Origin: Hexactinellida sp. DTS-2022
Lineage: Eukaryota > Porifera > Hexactinellida
Assembly (NCBI GenBank): GCA_028753945.1
Contig: JAPNXP010000002.1
Span: 14,329,624-14,393,623 of the forward strand
DNA: 64,000 nt
Direction: 5' to 3'
Position 1 is the first letter of the stretch. Each line of letters begins with the position of its first letter. The translations under genes and the position numbers were made by a program. This document shows positions 1 through 11,704 of the stretch, piece after piece. The notes under the pieces are model-generated. The model ran no database searches and was not told the origin of the DNA. It saw only the letters and a program-made list of their open reading frames with translations.

Positions 1-13
1 TACATTACAGTAA

Positions 14-3000
14 ATGGAGTCTGAGAAGAGTTTGACTTACCTCCCGCTGGCCTCGGATGACTTTGGGTATCCGGACGAGGCCAAGGAGGGTCTCTTCACG
101 CACCAAGACTGGCAGGGAATACAACAGAAGACATTTGTCAACTGGGTGAATGACAAACTCCGCGGTAACCTCAAGGTAGCCGAGTGGAGAATAAATGACC
201 TGAGACACGACCTCAGGGACGGACTGCTGCTTATATATCTGTTGAATAACCTGAAGGCGCCTAAGAAGGTGGGGAACGGCAGGTACAACAAGAAGCCTGT
301 ACACGTCACGCAGAAGCTGGAGAATCTCAAGTCATGCATAGACTTTATGTATCAAAACGACATACATCTGGTCAATATTGGTGAGTGCTGGAACTTTATA
401 TTTTGAAATTTTATCTCTGCACACAACATTACTTATTACAGTCGAACCGGTTTATTCTAACTATTAGTGATACAATCTTTTGTAAGAAATTCCAACTTTA
501 CTAGTATTTTTAATCGTTTTTTTTTCTAACTATCGGTATTTTCTTACTATTTTTATCTGAAAACGAATGGTTAGAATAAACTGGTTTCAACTGTACTACA
601 ATATAATTCACTGCATGCTAGAGACTAACCTTGTACTGTACCTGATTGGGAACCGCTGCTTTATACTATGCACACTTGGATTATTTTTTACCGTACCTAT
701 CGAACTGTGGATTAACATTACTTTCTCGATGTATTTAGGCCCCAAAGACTTGTACGACGGAAACGCTAAGCTTATAATGGGGTTGCTATGGACGCTGATA
801 AAGGAATTCCAGATCCGGAGCTCCGGAAAGGCGGTGAGCACCAAGGACGCGATGCTGAACTGGATAAACGGAATGATCCCCGACTCCAAGATTAAGAACT
901 TCACGACTGACTGGAACGACGGGCGGGCTCTCTGCGCGCTGGTGGACCGCCTCAAGCCGGGGCTCATCCCCAACCACTCCTCTCTGGACCGGCGGAACGG
1001 CGCCGAGAACTGCCGACAGGGCATGAAGATGGCGGAGGAGCACCTGGACATCCCCACCATTCTCTCCCCCGAGGACATGAACAACCCGCTCGTGGACGAC
1101 CTCTCCGTGATGACGTATCTCTCCTATTTCTCCTCCTCTGCCTTCGACAGACTGCTCAGGTGGATCAACGAGGTGCTCCCGGACAACGAGATCAAGAACT
1201 TCTCTTCCGACTGGAACAACTCCCTCAACTTCGGCGCTTTCCTGGAGGCCCTCAGTCCGGGGCTGGTGCCGGAGGTCACGGAGCTAGACCCGCACAAGGC
1301 CTGCGAGAATATCCGGAAACTCATGAAGAAGGCACACGACCACTTCGGCGTGCCCTCCGTCCTCACGGCTGAGGAGTTCACGGACCCGCGTGTGGACGAG
1401 CTGCTTATCGCCACGTATCTGAATAACTTCAGGAGCGCCAGGATGCTGCCCATATCCAGCAAGGTACAATTCTAACTCTAATTCTAACTCTTTACATGAT
1501 TAATCGTCCATTACTCACTCAATAAATACCGTACTATAATATACCAATACTATGTTTACTCAAATAGTAGCCCGGCCTATTTTCTTGTTTGAGTTAAGCT
1601 CTATTTGCTATTTTTGGAAATACGTTACATTGTCATTATTCTATTTACTAACTCCTGTGTGGTGTCTGATAGTTCATTTCCAGATTCTCCTAGTTTCTTA
1701 GATGTAGGTATATTTAGCGTTTATTCGCGATTACTCGAGTAAATACGGTATTATTATTAATCTCTCTAATATATTTACTTATAACATTGTTATAGCTAGA
1801 ACATACTATCATATTGTCTCTGCAGGTACAAGCAACTGGAGAAGGCCTAAAGAAGGCGTTCGTGGGTCGCAACAACACATTCACTGTAGACTGCAGCAAG
1901 GCGGGCGGCGGGCAGCTGGAGGTGGCGCCGCTGATGGACGCTTCCACCAAGATGGAGTTCGAGTTGGAGGAGACCTCCTCACACGTGTACCGGGTCTCGT
2001 ACACGCCCAAAAAGCCGGGCAAGATCAAGCTGCACATCCGGTGGAGCAAGTCTGAGATCCCCGGCAGTCCCTTCACGCTGTCCGCCATAGACCCCAGCAA
2101 GTGCACCGTCTCGGGGCCCGTCATAACCGGGGAGTTCGGGATAGTCGGGAGGCCCAGCACCATACAGGTAACGTGTTTATCTGTTGCTATAGTGCTTCTG
2201 TCCATCCATGGTTATTCGATTAATTCATAGGAGTTGTAGCTAAGTGAAAAGCCAAGGATTTGGATCTGTATGTTATGGAACTAGGTACATTCATTTTTAT
2301 AGTTTTACAATTCTGGATTGTATAGCTTCCACAACAAATTTAACTTAATAACAAATATGTAAGCATGTTTCAAATGATCCACTATAGCGTAGCGGCTCTA
2401 AGGTTCTGTCATAATTAATCTAATTACAGGTGACAGCCCCCGGTAGCGCGGGCATGCTGGACATAGACATCGTGGCCTCTGACAAGACGCGACTGGACCC
2501 CACAGTCAAGACGTACACGGCTGGGAAGTACGATATAACGTACACGCCTGTGCGCGTGGGCGTGGACACGATAGAGCTGCGCGTGGGCGGCGAGCTGACC
2601 CCCGGGAGTCCGTACAAAGTGTGCGTGGTGGACCCCAGACAGTCCAGTGTGGAGATCGTCAATGTGCAGGGAGTCGCAAAGGCCGGCAACCCTATCGTCT
2701 TACAGATCCGCGCTAGCAAAATGAACGCCTCTGCCATCAAGTGCACTGCTCTCGGAGAGAAGAAGGATGACATGATCCCCGTTACGATGGACTCCAGACC
2801 TAACGAGATGTTATTCGCTTCCTTCACGCCTCTCATAGCCGGGATATACCAGGTACCGTATACCCACCCACCCAGCTAGATAGATATTATAGATGGAGCC
2901 TTCTTACTTAGATATAAGCGGAAGTCATTTATTTTCGGTAGAATCAAAATCCTTTAATTAGTCTAAAAATTATTTATATAGTGACGTTCGCGTATTAGTA

Positions 3001-6000
3001 ATTGGAGTTTTGCAATTATTGTTATTAGGCGAACCACTTACATCGGTTATTTCATTTTCCCGACTTAGCTCTTACGGGAGTCCTGTACTATATAACACTG
3101 CTTACAGAATGTATAATCTTGTTAGGTCTCCGTGACCTGCCCCATCGACCACGTGGAGAACTCTCCGCTCTCTATCAACGTGACGGACGTTAAGCTGTGC
3201 ATCATAAACTCGCCTCTGCCCAGCACGCTGCAGGTCCGGCAGCAGCAGACCATATCGGTGGACATCAGCCAGGCGGGGCCCGGGGACTTCACAGTGCAGT
3301 CCTCCGACCCCAGCATCGTGGCCACCAAGACCAGCAAGAGGGGGAACTTCAGTGTGGACGTCCTCTTCGATCCTATCGCGCTAGGGAAGGTGAGTCTGTT
3401 GTATTGATAGCATATTTGTGCTAATTACACACGTTCGTACTTACACATTGCTGGTCTGTAGTGTATTATAACTTGTTATTTCACTAAATACTGTCGGCTT
3501 GTTTTATTTATACATTTCAAAGGCCAAAATTGTGTTTATACCAGAGAGACTTAATAATATCGCGAACTCAACTTAATACAAACCTTGTGTATACAGGTAA
3601 ACCTCCCAAAGCGGCACCCATCGGGAAAATGATTTTGTGCCGCTTCTCGGAGGTTGCCGCTACTCGGAGGTGCCGCTTTGGGAGGTTTACCTGTATTGTT
3701 AAATTTAGATCATCGGGCTTGTTTCCCATATTAATTAAGGAAAATAAATATATTGTAATCTTACTGCGATGGTAATAAGACTATTATCCAATTTGCTTTT
3801 CGAATATCTGATGGTAATTATCTCCCAGTTGATTTATACACTGACTTACATATAATTACAAGTATAATGCTATGCTTTCTCTTCAGTCGGAGATTAGGAT
3901 GGCTTGGTCCGGGGACGACCTCCCCAGGACCCCGTTCACCTCGCAGGTGTGCGACTCCAGTCAGGTTAGTGTGTACGGACACGGACTCAGCACCAGCGTC
4001 GCCAAGATACAGAAGCCGATTGAGTTCACGATTCAGGCCAAGTCGGCCGGTCCCGGCACGCCCGAGGTCCGGGCGGTGGGCGCGGTTAACACCTACGCGG
4101 GAGATATAACGGACAACCGAGACGGGACCTTCCACGCGAGCGTGACTCCCTGGGAGCTGGGAGACATCACGCTGGAGATTCTCTGGGGGGGCCTGCCCAT
4201 CCCCACCTCTCCCTACGAGATGAAAGTCATTCGAGCCATAGAGACAGGCACATATTCAGCTAAAGGTACCCATTGCACTTATTGTAACACTTAGACTCCT
4301 GGTGAAATACCGTATTTACTCGAATAGTAGCCCCCTCTAATACTCACCCCTAAGGGGTTAAAATTCATAATCGCAAAATTAATGCGAAATATATCTACAA
4401 CTACCTAGGAAAATTCGGGAATATACTTTCAAACAACAACACAAGTGAATAAATTAAAGATAAGTAACGTATTTCCTCAAATTGTAATAGTTTCTCAACT
4501 CAAATAATAGACCCCTAAGACCCTAAGTATAACACTAGCCCAGGCTACTATTGGACTAATTACGTTACTTTGAGTGACTATACACCTGCAACACCTGTGT
4601 CTATACCCAGGTGACGGCCTCAGAACCTCCATTATCAACGAGAAGGCTAGCTTCGCGATAACCACTAACGAGCCTGGCCTGGTTGTGAAGGAGGTGCTTA
4701 AGGTCTCCATCGCCCCCTCCCCCACCGACCCCACCGACGAGCCCTACTTCAGCGGCTCCAACATGGACGTGCTGGACCAGGATAACGGCCTGTACAACGT
4801 GTCCTACACCATATACGAGGAGGGGCGCTACTCGGTCTCGGTCGTATGCGACGGCACCCACATAACGGGCTCGCCGTTCGCTATGCAGTGCATCACCGCT
4901 CCGGACGCCGGGGCCCTCAACGTGTTCGGCGCCGCCTTCTCCAAGGGCGCAGTGCTTGTGGTCGGAAAGCCGATCGACTTTAGTGTGGACACCTCCCGCG
5001 GGGGCGTGGGACAGCTGAAGGTTATAGGCGAGAAGCCGGACGGAGGGAAAGTGCAGGTGTTCATGGCTGAGGACCAGGAGCAGGGCGTCTACAATGTGAA
5101 GATAGATGCCGTCTCAAAGGGAATATACACCATAAACGTGCTGTGGGCCAACTCGCCTATTCCCGAGTCGCCTTTCATATTTGAGATCTCTGACCCCTCG
5201 AAGGTAGGCTTCCTTATCTCTATTTACTTAAATTTATTTTATTTTATTCTACACAGTTTAATTAACTGTCGAAACCGGTTTTCTTACCGATTATTTATTG
5301 ATAGAAATGGTAAGAAAATACCGATTTAGTTAATTATAATTGTTAATTAAACAATATGTGCAATAAAATTGGTCGGAAACGACTTATGGTAAGAAAAACC
5401 GGTTTCGACTATCTTTTCGATATTCTATCATTGAGAATCATTGAGAATAATCCTTGCTTAGATTAGGTATTTATTTTACAATATCCATGGCTCAGTCTAT
5501 TCCATTATATCTCCCATCTTATGTTCCTATAATCCCTGAGTCAGCAGTGCTTATTCTATTCGTGTTTAGGTTAAGCTGAGCGGGCTCCCTCTCCCCACAT
5601 CCCACTTGAGCAAGGTTAACAAGGTTGTGGAGTTTACCGTTAACGTGGCGGAGGCAGGCAGCGCCGCTAAGCTGGAGGTCCTCTGTCAGAGAGGAAGCGG
5701 GGAGAATGTTCCCAGGGACCCTATGCATCTACAGGAGGTTAGTTAGGAACTCTATTTAATCTTTTGTATTCATTTTGTACAATTATACAGTAGACTCTGT
5801 TAGTATGAACACCAGAACTCGTCTAAATTTGTTTGTGTTATCCGGAAATCGTATCACTTGCATGCATTTGTATCGGCTAAGGAAATTAAACCTTTGTTCC
5901 TTAACTCAGCTATTCCCAACCTTTTCAACCGTGGACCCCCTATAGCAAATATTTAACATTATGTGCACCCCTCCCATTGACAGTAATAATTTTTTTTGGA

Positions 6001-9000
6001 TTTTGTGAACCCCAGTTTTGGAACTACTGCCTTAACTGATATTTATTATCCATGTTCGTACTAACGAAAGTCTATTTTGTTTATGAATCGTTTGTCTCAG
6101 TTCACTGGATTACAACTGTTTATTGATTATGTATATACGCGTTCTCTAGTTGAGCAAAGGGATCCTGCAGGGCAGTCTGACCCCGCGCCGCGCCGGCGTG
6201 TTCTACGTGCACATCCTGATGGCCGGGGTGGGCATAAAGGGGTCTCCTTTCCGTGTCAACTGCGTGGACGCTTCTGCCTTCAAAGTGGAGTACCCTCAAG
6301 AGGAGGCGTTCCCAGTGAAAGAGCCCTTCAAGTTCCACATAATCGGAGTCCCGGACATGCAGAGTCTCACCGTTAAGGTTAAGCAGGGCGGAAGCAAGAT
6401 CCCTGTCAAGGTGTACGACGCGGGAGACGCCACTGCCCTGGCGCAGTTCGTACCGAAGGAATCCGGAAAGGTGGACGTGGAGGTGCTCTGTGCGGGCGAG
6501 GATCTGCCGGGAGGACTCTTCTCTATCATCGTAAGTTATGCGTAGATATCTAGATACAGTCAACTCTCTTATAACCGAGTGCTTGGGACCTGTACATTCC
6601 TTCGTTATATCTGGATATTTGTTATGAGCGGATAATTATTAATGCATTTAGTGCTCTGGGGGAAAATAGCCATTTCGTTATACATAGATTTTGGATATAA
6701 GCACACCGGCTATAAGTACATATTGGATATAAGAACACTATGTTTGGAAAACGGTTGCCATATACTGCCCTATATAATTTATGTCAGTTATAAGAACATG
6801 CCGGTTATAAGCACATCAAGTGCAGTTCCCGACGATGTGCTTATAACCGGCATCCACTGTATCCGACTAATGTACCTTACTATATCACCATGCTATTGAC
6901 TAACTATTCTCTCCACAGGTAGTGGACATGGAGAAGGTGTCCTTCCAAGGGAAGCTGCCCTCCTCTGTGCAGGCGGGACAGGAGCTGACGCTGCTGGTTA
7001 AGCACAAGGGGGCCGGCACCGGTAAGCTGATTGTGCGCGTGATAGAGGGCGGAGCGCATCTGTCTGTGCGCGTCAAGGACGAAACGGACTTCAGCAGTGC
7101 CTTGATATTCACGGGCGGAGTTGTCGGCCACGCTAAGGTCTCCGTTAAGTACAGCGGCGCGGACGTGCCCGGGTCCCCGTGGGCCATGCAGGTGTACAAC
7201 CCCGCCAAGTGCATTGTAAAGAGCGAGCAGCTGAGAAACGCCTCCTGCAAGATATCCGAACCGGTGTTCATATTCATCGACGGGACGGAGGGCGGAGCCT
7301 GCGAGCCCCGCGTGGAGGCCAAGGGCGAGAAAGGCACCTACAAGGTCAAGCTCGAGAAGGAGGAGGAGTTCAAGTACATGGCCAGCTTCACACCATGGAT
7401 GCAGGGACACCACACCGTGGAGATCTACTGGGGCGACCTGCCCGTCGCCGGGAGTCCGTTCGTGCTGGAGGTCGTCAAGCCGGTGGACAGGGGAAAGGTC
7501 TCTCTCTCGGGGGACGGACTCAAGAAGGCCATCGCCGGCCAGTACGCAGAGTTCACAATAACAGCGATGGAGGCTAATCTGGTGGACTCCGGGATTCTCA
7601 CCGTGACCATGACGGAAGACAAGGTCGCCAGCTCGCAGGAGAACTTCATCACCACGGACGACAGCCCAGCGGACCTAGACCTAAAGATTAACATTAAGGA
7701 CAACGCCAACGGGACCTATCTGGTCAAGTACCTGGTTCCCAACCCGGGCATCTACGAAGTGAACATCTGCATAGAGGGGAGTCCGGTGCCCAAGAGCCCC
7801 TTCACTGTCAGGGTGGTGCCCGGGCCAAACGCGTCCAAATGCAAAGCCTTCGGCCCGGCCCTGCAGGCTGAGAGCATCGTGGTGGGAGAGCCGATTGACT
7901 TCAACGTAGACTACACACGCGCCGGCTTCGGAAACCTGAAAGTTAAGTCCACTGACCCGAACAACAACCCCGCTCGCTACTACACAGCAGACATCAGCGG
8001 CGGCAACAACAAAGTGCTCAACGTTAAGCTGGAGCCGAGCCAGGTGGGCCGCTACGTGGTCAACGTAACCTGGGAGAGCACAGTCATCCCGGGCAGTCCC
8101 TTCGAGTTCAACGTGTGTCGTCCGAAGGCGTGTGACGTCATGGGGCTGCCTCTGCCGGGGAAAGTCGGGAAGCTGAACGAGGTGATTCAGTTCTCAGTGG
8201 AGACGCACGGGGCCGGGACCGGGACCCTGGAGACCTTCTTCGTGCTGAATGGGCGGAAGCAGGACATCGTGATGACTGGCGGAAAGGGCAGTCTGTACGA
8301 CTGTAGCTTCACGCCTGAGACCAGCGGCGAGCTGATCGTGCACGCCAAGTTTTCCGGACACCACATCGCCGGGAGTCCGTACAAGATGTTCGTGCTGGAC
8401 TCAAAGGACATCGGCGTGGTGGGCGACTTCCTGCACAACCGCGTGTTCAAGATATTCGAGCCGGTCTCCTTCATAATACAGGGCATCGCCTACAGCACCA
8501 AGGGGAACATCAAGGTCAGCGCCTCCGGTCCCACGAAAGAGGCTTCCGTGTCCCTAGCGGAGAACCCGGACGGGACCTCGATGGCGAGCTTCATCCCGAC
8601 AGAGGCGGGCATGCACGAGATCTACGTGGTGTGCGCCGGCTCCCCGGTGGACGGCAGCCCCTTCAAGGTCCCGGTCGCCGACCCGCACAAGTGCACGCTC
8701 CTGGGGAAGATCCCGGCAGTGCTGCACGTGCGCAAGACGGAGGAGCTGATCATAAAGTCGGTGGGCGCCGGCAGCGGTAAGCTCACCGCCGCCTGCGAGG
8801 ACGCGCCGGACAGCATGTTCGTGGAGATAACGCAACCGCATACGGACACACACCTGGTCAAGCTTACGCCCCTCCGGATAACCGGGACCCTCCTGCACAT
8901 ACGCTGGGCCGAGGACTTCATATGCGGAACCCCCGTTATGGTTAGCATCTGCGACGCCAGCACCTGCAAGGTGTCGGGCACCCAGCTGTTCATGGGCAAG

Positions 9001-10957
9001 GGGAACGTGGGCGAGGCCATCTCCTTCCAGGTGAACACCGAGCGCAGCGGGAAGGGAGACCTCTCCGTTAAGCCGAAGGGCCCCTCGGCCGTGTACAACG
9101 TGGAGATCCGCGAGTCGCCGGTGCACGAGTTCAAGTGCAGCTTCGTGCCCTGGGAGATGGGCGAGCACGTGGTGGACGTGCTATGGGGCGGGTTCGACGT
9201 GCCCGGCAGTCCCTTCCAGCTCAAGATAGAAGCCGCGCTCACCTCGCACCTCTGCAACGCGACCGGGGAGGGACTCAAGGTGGCCAAGCTGAACGAACTC
9301 ACCAACTTCACGATAGTTTCCAACCAGTCGGGGCTGCTGCAAAAGCGAGAGCTGCACGTGTCCATCACGGGGGTGCACGCGCAGGTCCCTGTGGAGACAA
9401 TAGACAACAACAACAGCTCGTACTCCGTGCGCTACACAATAGAGCAGCCAGGCGCCTACCTCATCAACGTAAAGTTCCGCAAGGAGCACATCCCTGGTTC
9501 CCCCTTCAAGCTGAACGTGCTGTCCGGACCAAGAGCGGAGGGCGTCCGCATGTTCGGAGAGGTCTTCAAGGACAAGGCCGTGCTCCTGTCCGGACGCGCA
9601 CAGGAGTTCAAAGTTGACGCGCGCAACGCCGGACCCGGCAAGCTCGAGGTGCAGATATCCGGACCCGAGAACCAAGTGATTCAGCCGTACGTGGCTCAGG
9701 AAGAGCCCGGGGTGTACGCAGTCAAGATAGACACTCCGCGGCCCGGCAAGTACACGGTGCACGTGCAGTGGTCGGGCATGGAGCTGCCCAAGAGTCCGTA
9801 CAGGTTCAAAGTGCACCAAGCGCCGGACGCATCCAAGGTTAAGGCCTACGGACCAGGGCTGCAGAACGGCCTAGTGGGACAGAGAGGGGACTTCACCATC
9901 GAGACGAAAAGCGCGGGCTATGGAATGTTGATGATTCGCGTGCACGGTGTGAAGGATGCGTACAAGATAAACGCAGTTCCGATCCGAGAGGAGGACCCCC
10001 GGACGCTGATAGCCTCCTACGAGCCGAAACTGGCGGGGAAATACTCTATCTCTATCCACTGGGCGGGGCAGCACATCCCGAGCAGTCCCTTCGAGGTGCT
10101 GATTCGCGGGGAGGGGCCCGAGGGCGTCCGGAGCTCCATGGCAGTGGGGCCCGGCATGGACGACGAAGTTCTCCCGGAGCTCCCTTCCTCCTCCTGGCCC
10201 AGTCGCCCCCCCCAGCAGCCCCGGCGTCCGGGCGGCGGGTCGGCGGGTCGCATGCAGCAGCGACAGATGACGGCCACCTCCGCCATGGGGTACCAGCCCC
10301 AGTACACGCCCCAGGGCATGCTGATGAGTCCCGACCAGCAGCAGTTCATGCAGCGACAGCAGCAGAGCCGACTCGTGCAGCAACAGGTGCAGCAGCGGAG
10401 GCGCTCCTCCCAGCAGCAGCAGGTGAGTGCGTGTCTATGCACACGTAGCGTTGTCACGGATAGACATACAATAAAACAAAAAATAATATCTAATGAGATA
10501 GCTAATTACATTTCCTCTCACAATCTGTATGCTTGCTGAGTCTCTATCTAATATAGTAATTAAGATTTAGGAAAATAGCAATTTTAACTTTTGATCTTTA
10601 AAATGGGCGAGTTATTTCATGCCATTATTTTGTGCCATACTGTATTTGTGGAGTGGTTGAGCTAGCCCGGAAATAGATGGAACAAAAATGTACATGTATT
10701 TTTTAGGATATACTTACCACACCTTTTATAATGTAATTATATCACTGTCAAGGTAATTTTTATACATCAAAAATTAACCTTCACGAAGCCGTATTTAGAT
10801 TAAAAAGGTGTTACCAGATATACAAGTAAGCCCTACACGTATTTAATGCTTCTATTTGCAGGTACGCCGCACCCGAATGCCGGTACAGGAATCTCGTCGT
10901 CCCACAGGGAAACCCCCGCCCAGAGGGGGCCGCTACGACACCACCATGATGTACTAA
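14..10957 (+). CDS. Filamin-type actin crosslinker with three CH domains and 20 Ig repeats (Jitterbug-like), 11 exons
   Basis: Exons by GT-AG junctions and frame: 14-380, 739-1463, 1826-2167, 2430-2852, 3126-3389, 3887-4265, 4611-5203, 5570-5737, 6150-6530, 6919-10422, 10862-10957. They sum to 7,242 nt, or 2,413 residues, in one frame. CH domains lie at about residues 40-148, 160-255 and 257-353 (WVNDKLR, LNWINGMIPD and LRWINEVLPD cores). Twenty filamin Ig repeats follow, counted by their closing GSPF/GSPY-type motifs, then a Gln/Arg-rich tail from about residue 2,277. Family knowledge: filamins bind F-actin by N-terminal CH domains and crosslink cortical actin; vertebrate filamins have two CH domains, while insect Jitterbug has three. 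Repeats 5, 11 and 17 resemble each other, as do 7, 13 and 19, so the rod has a six-repeat period. The ATG at 14 is the first in frame, with no upstream context visible. A paralogue follows in tandem. Confidence 0.95.
439..593. mobile_element. pogo/Tc1-like MITE in filamin intron 1
   Basis: Inverted ends start CAGTCGAACCGGTTTATTCT on the left and, on the other strand, CAGTTGAAACCAGTTTATTC on the right. Both sides carry a TA target duplication. It is 155 bp with no coding capacity. Confidence 0.8.
1529..1749. mobile_element. CCGTA-ended MITE-like element in filamin intron 2
   Basis: Ends CCGTA... and ...TACGG are both flanked by TA. The right end carries TTACTCGAGTAAATACGG and an internal TTTACTCAAATAGTAGCCC resembles the left end of the element at 4310. 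The left end is disturbed, so the boundary is uncertain. Confidence 0.4.
3521..3592. mobile_element. Fragment of a pogo-like MITE (same family as 60763-60955)
   Basis: About 70 bp in filamin intron 5 align with the inner part of the complete element at 60763, sharing GCGAACTCAACTTAATACAA and a GAGAGACTT-type segment. Terminal repeats are missing and the next MITE abuts it. Confidence 0.6.
3594..3693. mobile_element. 100-bp palindromic MITE in filamin intron 5
   Basis: Near-perfect inverted ends (CAGGTAAACCTCCCAAAGCG and its complement) are bounded by TA at 3592-3593 and 3694-3695. The interior repeats the GCCGCTTCTCGGAGGT theme, so the whole element can fold into one hairpin. The TA duplication points to Tc1/mariner/pogo-type movement. 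Confidence 0.85.
4310..4564. mobile_element. CCGTATTTACTCG-ended MITE in filamin intron 6
   Basis: The left end CCGTATTTACTCGAATAGTA is mirrored imperfectly by a right end reading GGCTACTATTGGACTAATTA. TA flanks the left end and TTA the right. It is related to the element at 1529-1749. Confidence 0.5.
5267..5412. mobile_element. pogo-like MITE relic in filamin intron 7
   Basis: An inverted repeat of about 22 bp has the core GTCGAAACCGGTTTTCTTAC at both ends, related to the intron 1 element. An exact TA duplication could not be fixed, so the ends are approximate. Confidence 0.55.
5788..6079. mobile_element. pogo-like MITE in filamin intron 8, interrupted by a hAT MITE
   Basis: The left end CAGTAGACTCTGTTAGTATG follows a TA; an inverted, diverged copy (GTTCGTACTAACGAAAGTCT) closes it near 6072-6079. 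The middle is broken by the hAT MITE at 5907-6029. It belongs to the GTTAGTA-type family also seen at 22749, 50240 and 63356. Confidence 0.65.
5907..6029. mobile_element. hAT MITE nested inside the intron 8 pogo-like MITE
   Basis: Ends CAGCTATTCCCAACCTTT and, on the other strand, CAGTAGTTCCAAAACTGG. The 8-bp target duplication CCTTAACT is exact at 5899-5906 and 6030-6037. It is 123 bp and non-coding. Confidence 0.85.
6557..6859. mobile_element. pogo-like MITE filling most of filamin intron 9
   Basis: CAGTCAACTCTCTTATAACC follows TA (6555-6556); the inverted end ...AACCGGCATCCACTG precedes TA (6860-6861). It is 303 bp of a 388-bp intron. The interior has further inverted copies of a GGTTATAAGCACAT motif, so it may itself be composite. 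Confidence 0.7.
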
Positions 10958-11704
10958 TGCGTACGCTATTTATCGTAATTCATATTTATACCAATAGTAA
11001 TAATAATTCATACACGTTCGAGTTTAGGCACTCTAACTTGTCATTTGTATTTTTATAATTTATCTCTGTGACAAATTTACTATATCTCTTTGTCATTGCC
11101 CATTTTTATATTCATATTTATTTCCAATTATTCTTACATTATACTCTGCGTATAAACTTGCTTTTATTTCGTTATTATGAGTGTATTTAGTTTGTTAGCT
11201 TAATTTGATTGGATTTGTGAGTCAAAATTCATTTAAAACAATCGGTTGCGGACATTTCGTTATATTTAATAGCACTTCGAAGAAGTGCTTTTATCAATAC
11301 GATGTATTATTCTTGAGTCCTCCTTTCAAATACCTATAATCATAACGAAATGTGTGTGTAACGAACTGTCCGCTTTCCTTTAACAATACCTCGAGATTCA
11401 TGTTTTCGTATAAGCAGGGTTCTTCAAACTTTGGGTCGCCAAGATAATTGTTATCAAAGCCGGACTGTCTATGGGAAAAATAAATTGATTGCTCTGTGAA
11501 GGTTTTAGACAAATTGGGTCGCAAAAGTATTTGTCCCGAAAAAGAAGTTGCGAAGGTAAAGTTTGAATACCTATTGTATATAGTAACATATGAAATTATT
11601 AATTAAACTGGACAAGAATAACTCGCATTGTAAGAACGTTCTTGAGTTCTAACAAACCGTACTACATTGTATCACTACTAGCTAACTGACCGATAGAGTA
11701 GGAG
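10958..11704. other. Spacer between the tandem filamins
   Basis: This 747-bp AT-rich spacer holds the 3' untranslated region of the first filamin and the promoter of the second. A hAT-like relic lies at about 11415-11575 (CAGGGTTCTTCAAACTTTGG on the left, an inverted AAAGTTTGAATACCT on the right), but no clean 8-bp duplication was found. No gene is seen. Confidence 0.5.

Noticed and set aside
6904-7413. Long minus-strand open frames across filamin exon 10
   Set aside because: They are shadows of a GC-rich repeat-coding exon. The + strand frame has clear filamin repeats; the antisense peptides show no domain.
11415-11575. Complete hAT MITE between the filamins
   Set aside because: The ends look hAT-like, but no 8-bp duplication could be matched, so it is mentioned only as a relic in the spacer entry.
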